A stretch of 64,000 bases of DNA, taken from the NCBI GenBank assembly GCA_022829145.1, contig CM040763.1, forward strand, positions 12,633,141-12,697,140, given 5' to 3'. A model generated the notes under the pieces. It had not been told where the DNA came from and ran no database searches. It saw nothing but the letters and a program-made list of their open reading frames with translations. Made by a program: the position numbers and the translations under genes. Shown here piece after piece: positions 22,501-45,543 of this stretch. The DNA comes from Albula goreensis (Eukaryota > Chordata > Actinopteri > Albuliformes > Albulidae). How positions within the stretch are numbered: position 1 is the first letter of the stretch; every line of letters begins with the position of its first letter.

Positions 22501-25500
22501 TTCATGTAGTTAAGTGCCCGATTAAAATACTGCTCTACTTGCAGTCAACCCACCTGACGTTGTAAATAGCTAATGTGGGGAACAGTTTACGCTAGATTTC
22601 TTATTGTTTGCCCCTCAAATGTTTTTGATACTCTGCACAATTCTGACCCAAGGGATTTTCCTAGACAAAAATAGTTTCATTATATAGCCACAATCCATGG
22701 AGAACAGCAATGGGAGTCCCATTGCACAGTTTGAGCATGTCTGTGAAAATAAATATGGTCAAAATTTACTCCACAAGTTAGAACATCATGTCCTCACCAC
22801 CATGAACAAATTGTCAGATGAAAATGACATGGACATTAATTACATTAATTTCAGTCACAATGATCAAGTGATATAGAAACATTCATCCGTAGCCCTCAGT
22901 TAATCAGTTAATAGACAGAGCTCATGATTATACTATATTTTAATTATGCAAAGCAGTTTACATGAAAAAATACTTTGTGGGGAAAAGCCTCTGAAATGTT
23001 TCATAAAATATATAGTTCTAACATAGACTTCAGTGATGGAAGACACTGTTCATGTTACTCTCCTGTTGTGTTGCTTAAGTAGTGTGGTTTAGGGTATGTG
23101 AGCAGAAAGTCATAAAAGGTGAAACGCTGCTCTAACAGCAATGCAATTACCCTGAATAACTGTAGGATATAATTCCAGCTGTATAAAGGGGGCAATATGC
23201 GAAATGAAAATGCGCAGCACATAAATCATGGAATTATTTCAGCAAGTAAATGTTATGTAATATTTCAGTTCACAGCTGAGCACATGGTATTGGTGCTGAG
23301 TAATAAAACCTACAGCTAGATTGAGATGAAGAGGATTAGAGCTTTCCACCCTCACAGAGCAAAATAGTGACCAAGTAGGTCATGAAATATTATAGTTTTC
23401 TGATGCCCCTTTAAGGACATGATTGACTTTGATTCAAACAATGGCTCTTTTAGACTACTCTCATGTAAATAACGCATCGCTGTGCGTCTATAGCTACAGG
23501 TAGTGCAATTATGGCCACCATGGAGCTTCAAGTTGTTTTGTGGTACTTTAACCTCACTCTCGTCAGGGAGACATCTGCTCTGCCTATGAGTGCTACCATG
23601 TAGCATGTGCAATCCCCTTTGACTGCATGGGATGGATCTGTAATGTACATTGGTATACATTGTTTCTAAGAGACACTTCTCATTGTTTACAATTGAGTAT
23701 ATCCAAGGAGTATACAAAATAATGAAACACAAAAATGGATTCATATTTTAGAAATGCTACAGTCTCTCTTGGAATGCATCATCCAAAGTAATTTATCCAA
23801 ATATGTAATGATTTAAAGTGTCTGGTGGATGTTGGATCATTCTTTATTAAGCCCCCTGTTTTTTAGAGTAGAAAGAGGTGATATCTACCCTGTTATATCT
23901 GGAACATCCCAGAAAGACTCAAATATTGACATGTTAATCACAGGTTGGTAGGTGCTTGTCTTCATCCTGGTGTTTATGAAACCGCTCTTGAATCTGTTTA
24001 AAAGTTTTTGTGGGGCTGTTATCTTCTTGGAATATGGGAACATCCATGCTACCTACATGGGGACATTATAGTGTGTACCTGGTTACCAAAAATAGTAATA
24101 ATTGTCTGTTCTCTGTTGTTTAGCAACAGCTTTAGTGCTTCGGAAAGGGATACATTTTTGAGCACTGGCCTTGGTTAACATAATTTTTGAAATGACAGCC
24201 GTACCATAAATATCAGCTTCAGCAAGCTCATGGATGGGAGCTGTAAGTTCAGCTGGCTCTGGCAGTTAGATTAATTCATTTGCTACATGGAAACCAATAT
24301 TGGTGTGCAGCTGTGGTGCTGTAAAAATGCATAGTTCATGCCAGGTCTGTTTAGCGTCTTCATGCTACCTGCGTCACAAGGGGGCTGAGAAGCTGTTACA
24401 TAATGCCTGTCTCCGTCAGGATAAGCTGTTTGCACATGCAGCACCTCCTAGGAGACAGATTTGTCATGTCTCGCTCAGTGTGAGCTCTCCACCATGGCGG
24501 GGGTACAGCAGGTTTCTGGGGGAAATATATGCACATTAGACCATGGGAAATGCCATGAATACTGGCAGTGCTTCACAGCTTAATGCAATGTGTTTCATTC
24601 ATTTAATTGCAATGATGTCTGGTAGAAATGGCTCTGCGTGATGTGCATTGCTTGCAATTTCCTTGATAAAAAAACAATTTGCTTATTATAAACATTGTTA
24701 ATTGAATAATATAGACATTTGTGTATTTTGACATATTTGATTAAATGAGAATAGTTCACTCTCCTCTCATGTCTTCAGATAATTAATTCAACATGGAAAT
24801 TTCAGCTCTCTAAACCTTTTGGTTCCAGATATCATTCTCGGAACTTTCAGGCAAATATCTAGAATGATGGAAAAGTCAATTTCTGCCATTAAAATCTTCT
24901 AAGCTTCGACTGAACTCTACCAGTGAGATATAAAATGAAGACTAATGCAGCCATTAGTGATCATGGATCATTTAAAACATTTATATTTTTAAAAACCAAT
25001 AACATCATTTGTAAGATTAACCATATCCATGGAAACTCTTAAAATGTTGTATTTTCATTGAAAACTTGCTAATCAGCCATTATTGCTATTCACCAGTGGA
25101 GAAATGTCACCAGCCTTTAAAAAGCTACAGCTTCTGAAAACTGTAATACTGTTCCATAAGTGGGTGAGACTTTGAAATGGAGGGGGTGAGGTTCTATTGA
25201 AAATAAAGAACTTCAACGGAATATACAATCATGGATGTTCACTTTGTATATAAACCCTTGAAATAGCTCATTAACACCAATGGTTGCATTCATATTTTTC
25301 ATTGTTGATATTTCACAAAGAAATATCAGTTAGATGCTTAGATGGTTCTCCTGTCTGTAGTATACTTACATTCATTTGGATATTGACCTCAAACTTCAGA
25401 GATCAAACAATAATATCTGGGACATTAAACCTGGGAAAGCTTGCACTGAAATGTCAAATTGATACTCCAAAATTAAATATGAAGCTCTCATTTTTGGGTG

Positions 25501-26204
25501 ATCTATCACTTTAATGAACAATAAAATTCAACTTTTATCTCTCAGTTTCAGGGAGGGTGGTGGTGGGTTATATAATAACTTAACGCTTGAGAGGGAGTAA
25601 TCATGTTTATTTACTTACACTGTTGTATAGTCCTCTGCTTTTCACTCCTCACTGAGACTAAAACATAGCTCTCTGTAATATATGTTGTTATTGAAAACAC
25701 ATGCACCTCCCCAGGGTGGTTCTCAATAGAGTCAGGATATTGAATAAAATGTGGGAGAGGTTACAGGGGATCATGTGATATGTGGTGTGTTCTTGGAGGG
25801 CAAGTTGACCTTTTCTCTTCCATTATGGTCTTTCTGTGACAGACAAATGACTTGCATATGTTGTAAAAAAAAAAGCTTGCATTGTTTTTCCACAGAGTGA
25901 AATCTCTGTTCTTATTGGCAGAATAAGAGGAAAAAAAAACTAAAAAATCGATACTGTTGACTGTTGTCACTAACTATTGACACTAGGGATATGACATATG
26001 TAGAAAATAAGTGTAGAGGTTACAATCCTTGTGCATAAGGTAAAACAAATGGACACACATCATTAGAGTAGTCACTCAAAGGGCAGAGGTGGTACAGCAA
26101 ATGAAATCTTTCACCATACTGGAGAATCGTACAGGGCAAAGCCACCCCCCCACACTGCACCCACCCCCAAAGTGAGCATGAGAGAGATTAAAAGAAACTC
26201 AGAA

Positions 26205-26256
26205 TGATGACGATGATGATGATGATGATGTTTGGGGGGGGGGGTGAGGGGGGTGA
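26205..26256. repeat. (GAT)n run followed by poly-G tract
   Basis: GAT repeats run to 26230, then a run of 11 G (26234-26244) and a further G-rich TGAGGGGGGTGAG. The G tracts could form a quadruplex on the plus strand, which is the template-opposed strand for fam13a 3' flanking sequence. Confidence 0.8.
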
Positions 26257-26944
26257 GCACACACTCATTTTCTGGGCCAGAACCCTTAATTGCGAAAGCA
26301 AGATTGGAGCATGAGAACAAAGCGCTGCTCTTTCACAATGTCATTACAGCAATGTACCACATAGTCTCTGATTCTGGGACACTGTGATTATCTCCGTAAT
26401 GCGGTTTGTCCTGAAAGCCACTTTTAGACCCTTTTAATGTAAGAATACAACTGACAACAATTCAAAGTCAAATATTAAACTCATCCAGGTTATTATTATA
26501 TATTGAAAAAATATCCATTATCTGTATTTTCCCACTGTTCGTAGAATGACATGCTTATATCAGGAATGATGTGATTTGTGGTGAAAACATGCTTCAGTGC
26601 ATTTTTATAAATTACCTGTGGACTTCATTTGTCAAAATTGTGTGCCAAGGAAATGGTTTTGGTTACTATGTGCTGTGAATGATCATTTCAGTTTTGATAA
26701 ATGCATGTTCTTTTTAAATAGCTTTAAGAGGATGTTTTTAATTGCTGCGGTATTAATTTGAAAGACTCCAGCAATATTACAGCTGTCTGTTGTCTCATCT
26801 TAAAGGTATTCACAATTTATAGTGAATAATGCAGAGCAGAATATTTATCAAAGCCAAATCCTATTTAACGACTCTGTTGTGGAGCTGTTAAAAAAGCTTT
26901 TTGGGACATTTTTGAATCCTGCAGTAATGACAGCCTAAAATAAT

Positions 26945-26950
26945 TTTATT
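26945..26950 (-). terminator. Candidate fam13a polyadenylation signal (AATAAA on minus strand)
   Basis: TTTATT on the plus strand is the nearest canonical signal I find downstream of the fam13a stop at 28151. It would give a 3' UTR of about 1.2 kb. The sequence from 26951 to 28150 is AT-rich and otherwise unremarkable. Confidence 0.4.
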
Positions 26951-28150
26951 TTAGCAAATAAATCCTACTCAGAGCATTAATCCCTATCTGCATTTGGGGA
27001 AAGGTTTCCAGATGTTTATAAACATTTGAGATAACATCATGATATCATATCACAGAAAAAGCACAGGTGAAATCAGTAAAAATGCTTTTATAGAACAGAT
27101 ACAAAAACAAAAACAATTATGTACTAAAATGTACACATCCATAACATTTAGCAATCAGTGTTAACATACAAAAAATGAAGCCACATTGTCCTTGTTCATT
27201 CTGTAGGACACAACGTACTTACACACACAGAAATATAAACATAGATCTTGACCCATATCCATGAGAAAAAACATTTGAGACACTTCATAAAGCAGCAGTA
27301 CTTGTTTGAGCTCAAGCAGTAGAAATTTTGATCTTGACTACAGAAGGATCAAACTAGAAACAAAATGGCTGTTCTCAGTGTGAATTCACACATAGCTCTA
27401 CACACTAATGTGCACGCACACATGGAAAACCAAAGATGACATTTTTGCAAAGGCTGTCACAACAAACACCACAAATTAACATGTACAAAATATTACATGG
27501 GGAAACATATTATGCAGGATTATGCACAAACGTCAAATACAAAGCCACATCATCTGTAACCACAAGATGTTTTGATGCATTATATTTTTCATATGCCAGT
27601 GAAATATAAACATTTATGCTCCCATTAGTTAAACCAAGCAGCAGTTCAATGGCTTTTGAATTATACAAAATCATAAGCACGCTATTATGGTGTATACATA
27701 TTAAAACATATTTCCTTTTCTTTCTATTGTTTTAGGCCAGGCTAATTTCAAAACTGATTGATCAACAAAAAATAAGACTGTTTGCTGAATTTCTTGTTTG
27801 TAGCTTATTATTTTAGGTTACATTGTCAAATGACCACTTATTAAGAAAATAGGCAAATTTTTATAGTGAAACTAACTAGGGTCATGGACTATGTATCGAC
27901 TGTATACATACTTGTTTACATGAAAAATTGTTCCTTTTGTGACTTGATGAAAAGAGAAGCATTGAAATCCTTTCTATATAAATATCTGTGCTGTAAATGT
28001 CAAGTGGCCAAAAATCAGTCACTGCTATGGCACATTAGAATAGAACAACTCTCCATTAGATCCCTCCTGATGTGAGATTGCTACAGCGGTAACAGAAGAG
28101 ACAGTGCTTCCAAACTGCTTACGACACACAGAAATAGTCCTTTCCTGTAT

Positions 28151-38835
<10,685 letters not shown>

Positions 38836-38944
38836 CTGTAGTTGCCAATGGGGACAGAAGCAGGAAGCATGCTTTTTAAGCTCGGGCACACAAAACTGTC
38901 TCCGCCTGCCCCTGCCCTCTGCATCCAGCACAGGCTGACCACCC

Positions 38945-38958
38945 CACACACACACATG

Positions 38959-38985
<27 letters not shown>
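38945..38985. repeat. (CA)n microsatellite
   Basis: AC repeats with one ATG interruption, about 110 bp upstream (in gene direction) of the fam13a exon at 38685-38835. Confidence 0.95.
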
Positions 38986-38990
<5 letters not shown>

Positions 38991-39145
38991 TGCTCACACT
39001 CCGCCCTCACTGCTAATTGGTCAGTGAGGCTGGCAAAAGCATCCGCCTGTTTGCCTTCAACAGTTTTTTTTAATCTCCTCCTTCTTGTCTGCCCCTGCCC
39101 CCCCGCACTGCCCCTGTATGCCTCCTGAATTGTTTGCCTCAGTAG

Positions 39146-39147
<2 letters not shown>

Positions 39148-39181
<34 letters not shown>
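39148..39181. repeat. (GA)n microsatellite
   Basis: About 17 AG units. On the minus strand this is a (CT)n tract of the GAGA type often seen near promoters. Confidence 0.95.
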
Positions 39182-39184
<3 letters not shown>

Positions 39185-39394
39185 CACACGGATTATTCAC
39201 CAGTACGTGCAGCCTGGCTGCAGCTTATTTTTTTTTTTTTGTAGCAGTAATCCGACAGTTCTGCTCTCCCTGTGAAACTGTGGGAACCGCAAGGTGGCTT
39301 GGAGCTCCTGCTTGCTGTCTGCAGACTACGTGAATGTTTTCATGCAGGCAGAGCTGAGTGTACTCTCTGATTTCCTGTGCTTGTTATGGTGCTG

Positions 39395-39411
39395 GGCGTG
39401 GCTATTTATGG
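39395..39411 (-). promoter_or_regulatory. Possible internal fam13a promoter element (TATA-like + CACCC/GC box)
   Basis: The minus strand reads CCATAAATAGCCACGCCC. An A/T-rich TATA-like core adjoins a KLF/GC-box-like CCACGCCC, some 560 bp upstream of the fam13a exon at 38685-38835. That exon has an early in-frame ATG (MKIQEV). FAM13A is known to have short isoforms from internal promoters. Position and motif only; no transcript evidence. Confidence 0.25.
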
Positions 39412-41536
39412 AACAGACCGAGCATTAGCGCATGGCAGCGAACTTTACAAGCAAAATGGCCTCGCTATTCTGCACAGCCAGAGAGTGTGTTCACTGGAAA
39501 GAAGCCAAGCAGGGGGAGCCTTAGGGCTGTAACACATTACTGGAGAGATATACCACCCTTGTGAGCCATTATTCATCTTTAAGTGGGAGGGGATGATTGC
39601 AGGTTATGGGGGCTGCAAAGATCAGCTGTATTTTGGTTGCGTGAGACCAATTACAAGAGGAAATGTGTTGTTTAGAAAAGGACTACTTCTGGTGTATAAT
39701 TCCTTTGGCACCAGGAACTTGTTTGGATAAATGCATGAATCTTTCATTGTGCTATCTCATGATCAATGACAAATGCAGAAAAAGTCACATAGAAACATTT
39801 AGGCTCAAATGTCGCATTCATGTTTTCCTCTTATTTGATTAGTACTGAGATGGACAAACATATTATTTTATGCGAGACTGAACAATTTTGCCTGCAGGAA
39901 CAGGCATGGAGGATTCATATATATATATATTTATAATGTAAACACAAACATAAACAGACAAATTTAGTTTAGTTGCTTCAGTTAAAAGCAGATATAAGTA
40001 TCTATCCAACTAAAATCAGTAAGCTGTGAAAAAATATATATGGCCCTCTCTGGTCATCATTGTGTTTTTATTGTGTTAAATCTTCACTGCCAAACAAAAT
40101 ATAAAAATATATCCTGTAAATGAAAAAAAAATCCTTTTCTTTTGATGAATCAGTGCTTTGAAAATAAATAGTTACAGTAATCAGAGTAACACAATCATAC
40201 TGGCCCCTGATGAAGTTTTCAGATGCATTGTCTAAAACATTATGGGCTAAGCAGGTTAATAGGCAAGCCATTGTGATCAATTTCCCATAGCCATTAGGCT
40301 AATAAAGGGACACAAACACCTTTAATGAGTGTGATCTAATCTGGGCTTGATCCAAATCTGGGTTACTCTTAGCTCAGATTAATAACGCTGTTTACCTTTC
40401 CTTCGTTAAGCCGCAGCTAATGTCTAACTAGCACTCTGTAATTAGATTAACCTCCACATATACATCATCCTTGTATTTAAAAACAAGGATACTAATTTCC
40501 ACAAGCAATCACTGTATCTGATGCCCAGATGCTTCACAGCATGTCTTAATGAATCATAACACAATAAAGACCAGATTTATTTAGATGTTTTCATGTTAAT
40601 AATGTCTAGACTATAAAAGGGGGAAAGACAGACTCTCAGAGGAATGGTGATTAGCAGGAAACTCTAATGTAAGATGTGTTGAGTGCTGTACTTTCTCTGG
40701 AGCTGCATGTCTCCTCTCTGAATTACATCACCCTCCCAAGGGCATGTTTGACTGGTATGTTGTCTCTGTGGGTCACTTGGCAAAGTGTACCAAAGCCTCA
40801 AACAGGCTAGGGGTTTAGCATTGATTAAACTCCTCTCATCCCTTTATACATTATTCAGTTGTGCACAGCTCTTTTAATCTGCGTTGCGTCGCACATTTTA
40901 ACATTGTCATGTCTCATAATTTTAACATAGCCCTCTTCCATGTCCTATTCACTGTTTTCATCATTTTCTCTCCTTTAAACTGATTTTTTGGGGTAATTCC
41001 TGCCACAGTTTCTATTTCTGAGATCCACAATTACATCCACAATTATTGCTGTAGGACTATATCCTCCAATGTCCAATTGCCAACTGTGTCAAGTTGCAAA
41101 TGCCTTAATGTAATGCTTTGTGTTAAATTGTCTCAAAGTATTGGTTTAAAAAATACACCAAGGGTGTTTTTTCAGTTTTTTTCCCATTTCTTTTCAGTTT
41201 ATGAATTATTAGTATTACCTGAAAATTTAATACAATCTGTATACAGTGGTGCAGAGAAAATAAATCAGAATAAAAATAATTCATTTGCTTTCATTCAATA
41301 ATAATAATAACAATTAATTGTGTTATAGACATATTCCAGTGGGTGTCACCTTTAAATTTGAAACACATACAGGGAGAGAAATGAAAGAAAATGCATGTAC
41401 GGCAAAATTGCACGTAACACTTGTTTGGTGTTATTGCTGTCCAGTTCAGCGATCAGAACAAGGAACTATAGCAAACAGGTCTTACATGTGTTGAACCCAT
41501 AACATGGCACATGTTCTCTGATGTAAATCACAGTAC

Positions 41537-41634
41537 CTGTGTGCACTTCCAGGAACTTTACCATTCACCCATGAGTTCATGACGTCTGTCCTGCATAGCC
41601 GTTCCAAGCACGATACATCAAAACCTCCATTCAC
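41537..41634 (-). CDS. Candidate further fam13a exon
   Basis: A 98-bp minus-strand segment is bounded by TTTCCAG at its start and GTACTG at its end. It is open only in one frame, NGGFDVSCLERLCRTDVMNS followed by WVNGKVPGSAHR. The SLERL-type segment is loosely like the variable region of FAM13A upstream of the MKIQE block. It ends in phase 2, whereas the next exon was read from phase 0, so the join would need the alternative acceptor two bases further in (ACAGAG|C) or an extra exon between. Treated as possible, not established. Confidence 0.3.
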
Positions 41635-42068
41635 CTGGAAACAAATGCTCATCCAGTTAATTTCCAGTGGAACTGAAGCAGTTTTGCAATTTCCTTTCCT
41701 CTGTAACAATTCAATTCAAACTGAACGACAGGTGGACCCACAACACTACATTATATTAAACTTTGAGTAATTTGAGTAAACATATTTTGGCAAACAAACA
41801 CAAGAGCGATTAAGCAATAAGAACTTCACTCCTGAAAATGAATCAATCAGGATATATCAGTAGGTCCTCTTTGTGCGCCCATGAATTGTTTGGTTAAAAT
41901 GAAGAATGAGGAACTGCGCACAGAGAAGCCTGTGGGTCAGGAAGACAAGGCACCTTTATGAGTGCTGTGCAGGGCACACATGCAGACGCTTCAGCCTCAC
42001 TGCGGGCTGCAGTGCTCCTGAGGGGCTCTGTGAATGCGGCTGGGAGTCATCAGCGCAACCATCAGCTC

Positions 42069-42073
<5 letters not shown>

Positions 42074-42108
<35 letters not shown>

Positions 42109-42248
42109 ATTCCTACAGCTCTGATATGTCACACACAGGGCCTGCACTGGTGCAGTGTGTGTGTGTGATCCCTGTGTGTGTGTTTGCCACTCCTACAGAT
42201 CTGACATGTCACACACAGGGTCTGCACTTGTGTGTGACATGTCATATT

Positions 42249-42279
<31 letters not shown>

Positions 42280-42320
42280 CATGCAAGTGTGTATGATCAC
42301 TCTATGTGTGTGTGTGTGTA
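42074..42320. repeat. GT-rich compound repeat with an 80-bp tandem duplication
   Basis: (GT)n arrays lie at 42074-42106, 42253-42279 and 42306-42320. Between them CCTACAG-CTCTGATATGTC (from 42112) and CCTACAG-ATCTGACATGTC (from 42192), each followed by ACACACAGGG and CTGCACT, are two copies with an 80-bp period. Confidence 0.85.
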
Positions 42321-45300
42321 TGTGTGTGGGTGTGAATGTTATGAGCGTATTGGTAGTGTGTTTGGGTGTGTCTGTGCATGTCTATAGTACGCGTGTGAGA
42401 ATAGTGCTTATTCGTATGTGCAAATGGACTGCTTTTTATGCCAAATATTGATTGAAATGAGAAGACTGCTGTGCCCCCAACCGTTAATATAAAAACCAAT
42501 GCTCCATTATATAATAAAATGATAAAGTAGGTCATTTAGAGATATTGACACTTCCCCTTTGTAGCATTCACACCATGTCAGTCTGTTTGTGACCAACACT
42601 TGTATCTTAGCCAACCATTAAGCCAACAGTTACATTACAGATATATTAATAATTCAGCTGAAACTCTTATTCAGATTGACTTACTATGTGGGAGAGAATA
42701 AATGACTATGAGTAATATGACCAATGCAATATGACAACCCTATTTGGCCAAGATCATTGCTAGACCAGCAAGTATGCAGTTCATGTAACATTGCTAAGGT
42801 ACTAACATAAATTAACTATGCTAACAGTGTTAACAATACGCATCCTGAGTACAAACATTTTGAAGAATGAGGACGTAAGATGCCATGATACATAATATAA
42901 AAGTCTGTGAACACTTAGGCTTGTCAGAGAAAACTGCCAAGCTGATTTTGTAATAGAGCTTATGTAGTTCAATTGCAAAACACAGAACCAATACAATTTC
43001 CTTTAGACAGAGGCCGTTGTCAAATTAACTATTATTTACTCTCCTAGCCCTAGAATGTTGATCCCAGCACCTCAACAACTCCTAGAACTGCCATGCTGCA
43101 TACCAGTGTTTTGATTATCTTTCTCTGTGATTCAGAGGCTGCTGGAATGGCGTGCCATGATTTTAATTACATTAACAGCTTGACCAACCGGCACCGAATT
43201 CTATTGTTGTTTCTATGGCACAGGTCCCTGAGAAACACCTTGGCAACTAATAATTTGAGGTGAGTCATGGGCCTGAAATAGCATTTGAGGCAAAAAGCTG
43301 AGCACAGCTGAAATGAAAAGTGCGTTAGATTCCATGAGAGGGGAAACAGATGTGTGGGATCTGTTTTGGCTGCAGCACTCAGTGCTCTGTTATATTTATT
43401 TACGTGCTGTATGGTGAGTGTCCTCAGCGCTTCCAGGAAATATGTTGTTTTTAAAAGGTCATTTTCCCTTAAAAAACAGAGGAGCTTTATAATAGCATGC
43501 CATGGGGTGCATACCCATTCATGTTTGAGTGGTCTAGTTAATAACAAAACATTAAATCGCACCGGGGGTTCATTCTCAAGGATAAGCAGAAACACATAGA
43601 TATTATTACCTTTACATTATGTGTACAGCTACCATTTAGCCTGTCACCATTTATTCATACAACTGGAAATTAACATACAACTCTATGGGATAAGAAGATG
43701 AACCTCAAAAAAGCTGAAAATTAGATGTACCCATCATAGACATGTATGTGTTCCTGTCAGCTGCATTTAGCCAAACACTTTTTTTTCAAGACCCAATATA
43801 AGAAAGTTTCCATTAATTTCACTATTTACTAATTTTTTTTAGGACTGGTCAGGGTAATCAAGGGAAGAGCAAACTAAGTCCTGGAGAGTCAGTTTGTATG
43901 CAATTTTTTATTGCTACTAATCACACCTGCTCAGTTTAGCTTATTAGCTGCATAAACCAAAGTAATAAATAGTCACATTTGTAGACATGGCTGCATGAGC
44001 ATATCCAGAAACTTAGTTAAAATGTCAGATTACATGAATAATTGGGCAGAAGTTGGCCAGAAGCAGATAAAACCCTCTGTGCCCACCCCTGGTCTATTGA
44101 CTATTGACCTTTAATTAATGTCTGAGCAAACAATATTACATACATTTTAGGTTGCAGAGAAAGGGATATAGATGTAGAAAAACAACTGTGTACTATTCAG
44201 ATGCAGGTATTTGTTTTCATTATATCCCCCTTAGCTCATTTGCACCATCTAGTGTTGAAGCAAGGGCACTGATTGCTCTTTGTGGGAGCTGCTCAGTCAG
44301 AAAAGGAGGACTCTACTCAGATATAGCCAAAAATACTGGCATGAGAAAAGAAAAGAAAATGTACATATGTATCAGAGGGCATGTGAGTGTATGAATGACT
44401 CAGCGCATGGGAGTGTGGATTGTCACAGAGCTCTGGGTCTGTCTCTTGAAGGAGGATGGAGCCACTCTGTCCCCTGTCCAGCCCTGGACCCTGCTGCAGT
44501 CAGACACAACGCAGACATGTCCCCAGTATGAATCTGTCCTGAGTGAACAGACCATGAGTGAAGATATGCCATTGTCACAGGACTGTTTCATTCAGTTAAA
44601 GGAGCAGTTATTTGTTAAAGCTGCCTCCATCATAACATCTTTGTTTGATTTGGACAATTTAAAATAACTTGTAATACTTTTAAGCCAAAGGGAAATTCAT
44701 TTGCTAACGTCAGATCACTGGTGACTGGAACCTTACCTTTGTATACGTACACTACAAATATGATGAGGTCAATGAGTTTAAATGTCCTACAACCAACCTT
44801 TAGTAAAGCTTATTACACCTAAGCCTCCAATTTAAAATTCAGATTCCATACCTTCAAAAGCAGCGGTTCGAGGACTTCATAATATGGAGCTGGAAACCTG
44901 CCATAATGCCATACTACACATAGCAGGTGCTCGGGCCAGTAAGGGGAGGCCGCTAGAGAGCAATGATAATTTTAGAGCAGCCTAACCCACTGTTTTCCCC
45001 AGTGTGCCTGAGTTTTAATTGCTGCCTCACCAATGTAACTCTGGCCACAGTCGACACTGGAATAGGTGGGAGCTGTATACCCAGCCAAGAGACACACAGC
45101 TGCACAGCAGGCATTTCATTTTATTCTGTAAGCCATAAAGCAGGCAATAAAAGTTCCATAACATAACGGACTCACATATTTACTCTGAATCGTTGACTAA
45201 AGAAGATGAGAGTAGATAAGTTGCCATGCATTTAAAGAGAATGTTTTCATTTTTAGTGAAAAGGAGCAATAATTTCATAAAACTGGCAGTGAAGATGAAA

Positions 45301-45462
45301 ACAATGACACACAATGAGCATCATTTGAATGAGGCCCAGTGCTAAATGGCTTGGATCCCCTCTTGCAAAACAAAAATTGCCAGACTAGCAGTGTTCCCCT
45401 TCACCTACCTGGCACCATGCAGCATCAACACAGCAGATGGCCAGAGATGAGGTTCCCTTAGT

Positions 45463-45543
<81 letters not shown>

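Larger units (their letters stand above)
17970..26940. other. Intergenic region between herc and fam13a (about 9 kb)
   Basis: AT-rich, with no open frame showing family similarity on either strand and no exon-like GT-AG units I can support. It holds a (CA)n array at 19522-19559 and a GAT/poly-G tract near 26.2 kb. In human this interval would hold further HERC genes and small genes such as PIGY and NAP1L5; I see none of them. Confidence 0.65.

Noticed and set aside
38876..39187. 103-codon minus-strand frame with poly(Leu-Ser) and poly(Val-Cys) ends
   Set aside because: It is largely made of the (GA)n and (CA)n microsatellites; the middle shows no FAM13A similarity.
43167..43595. 142-codon minus-strand frame
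   Set aside because: Composition and lack of any motif suggest a chance frame in non-coding DNA.
44400..44591. GC-richer minus-strand frame that might be an exon
   Set aside because: No suitable donor at its end and no recognisable family similarity.
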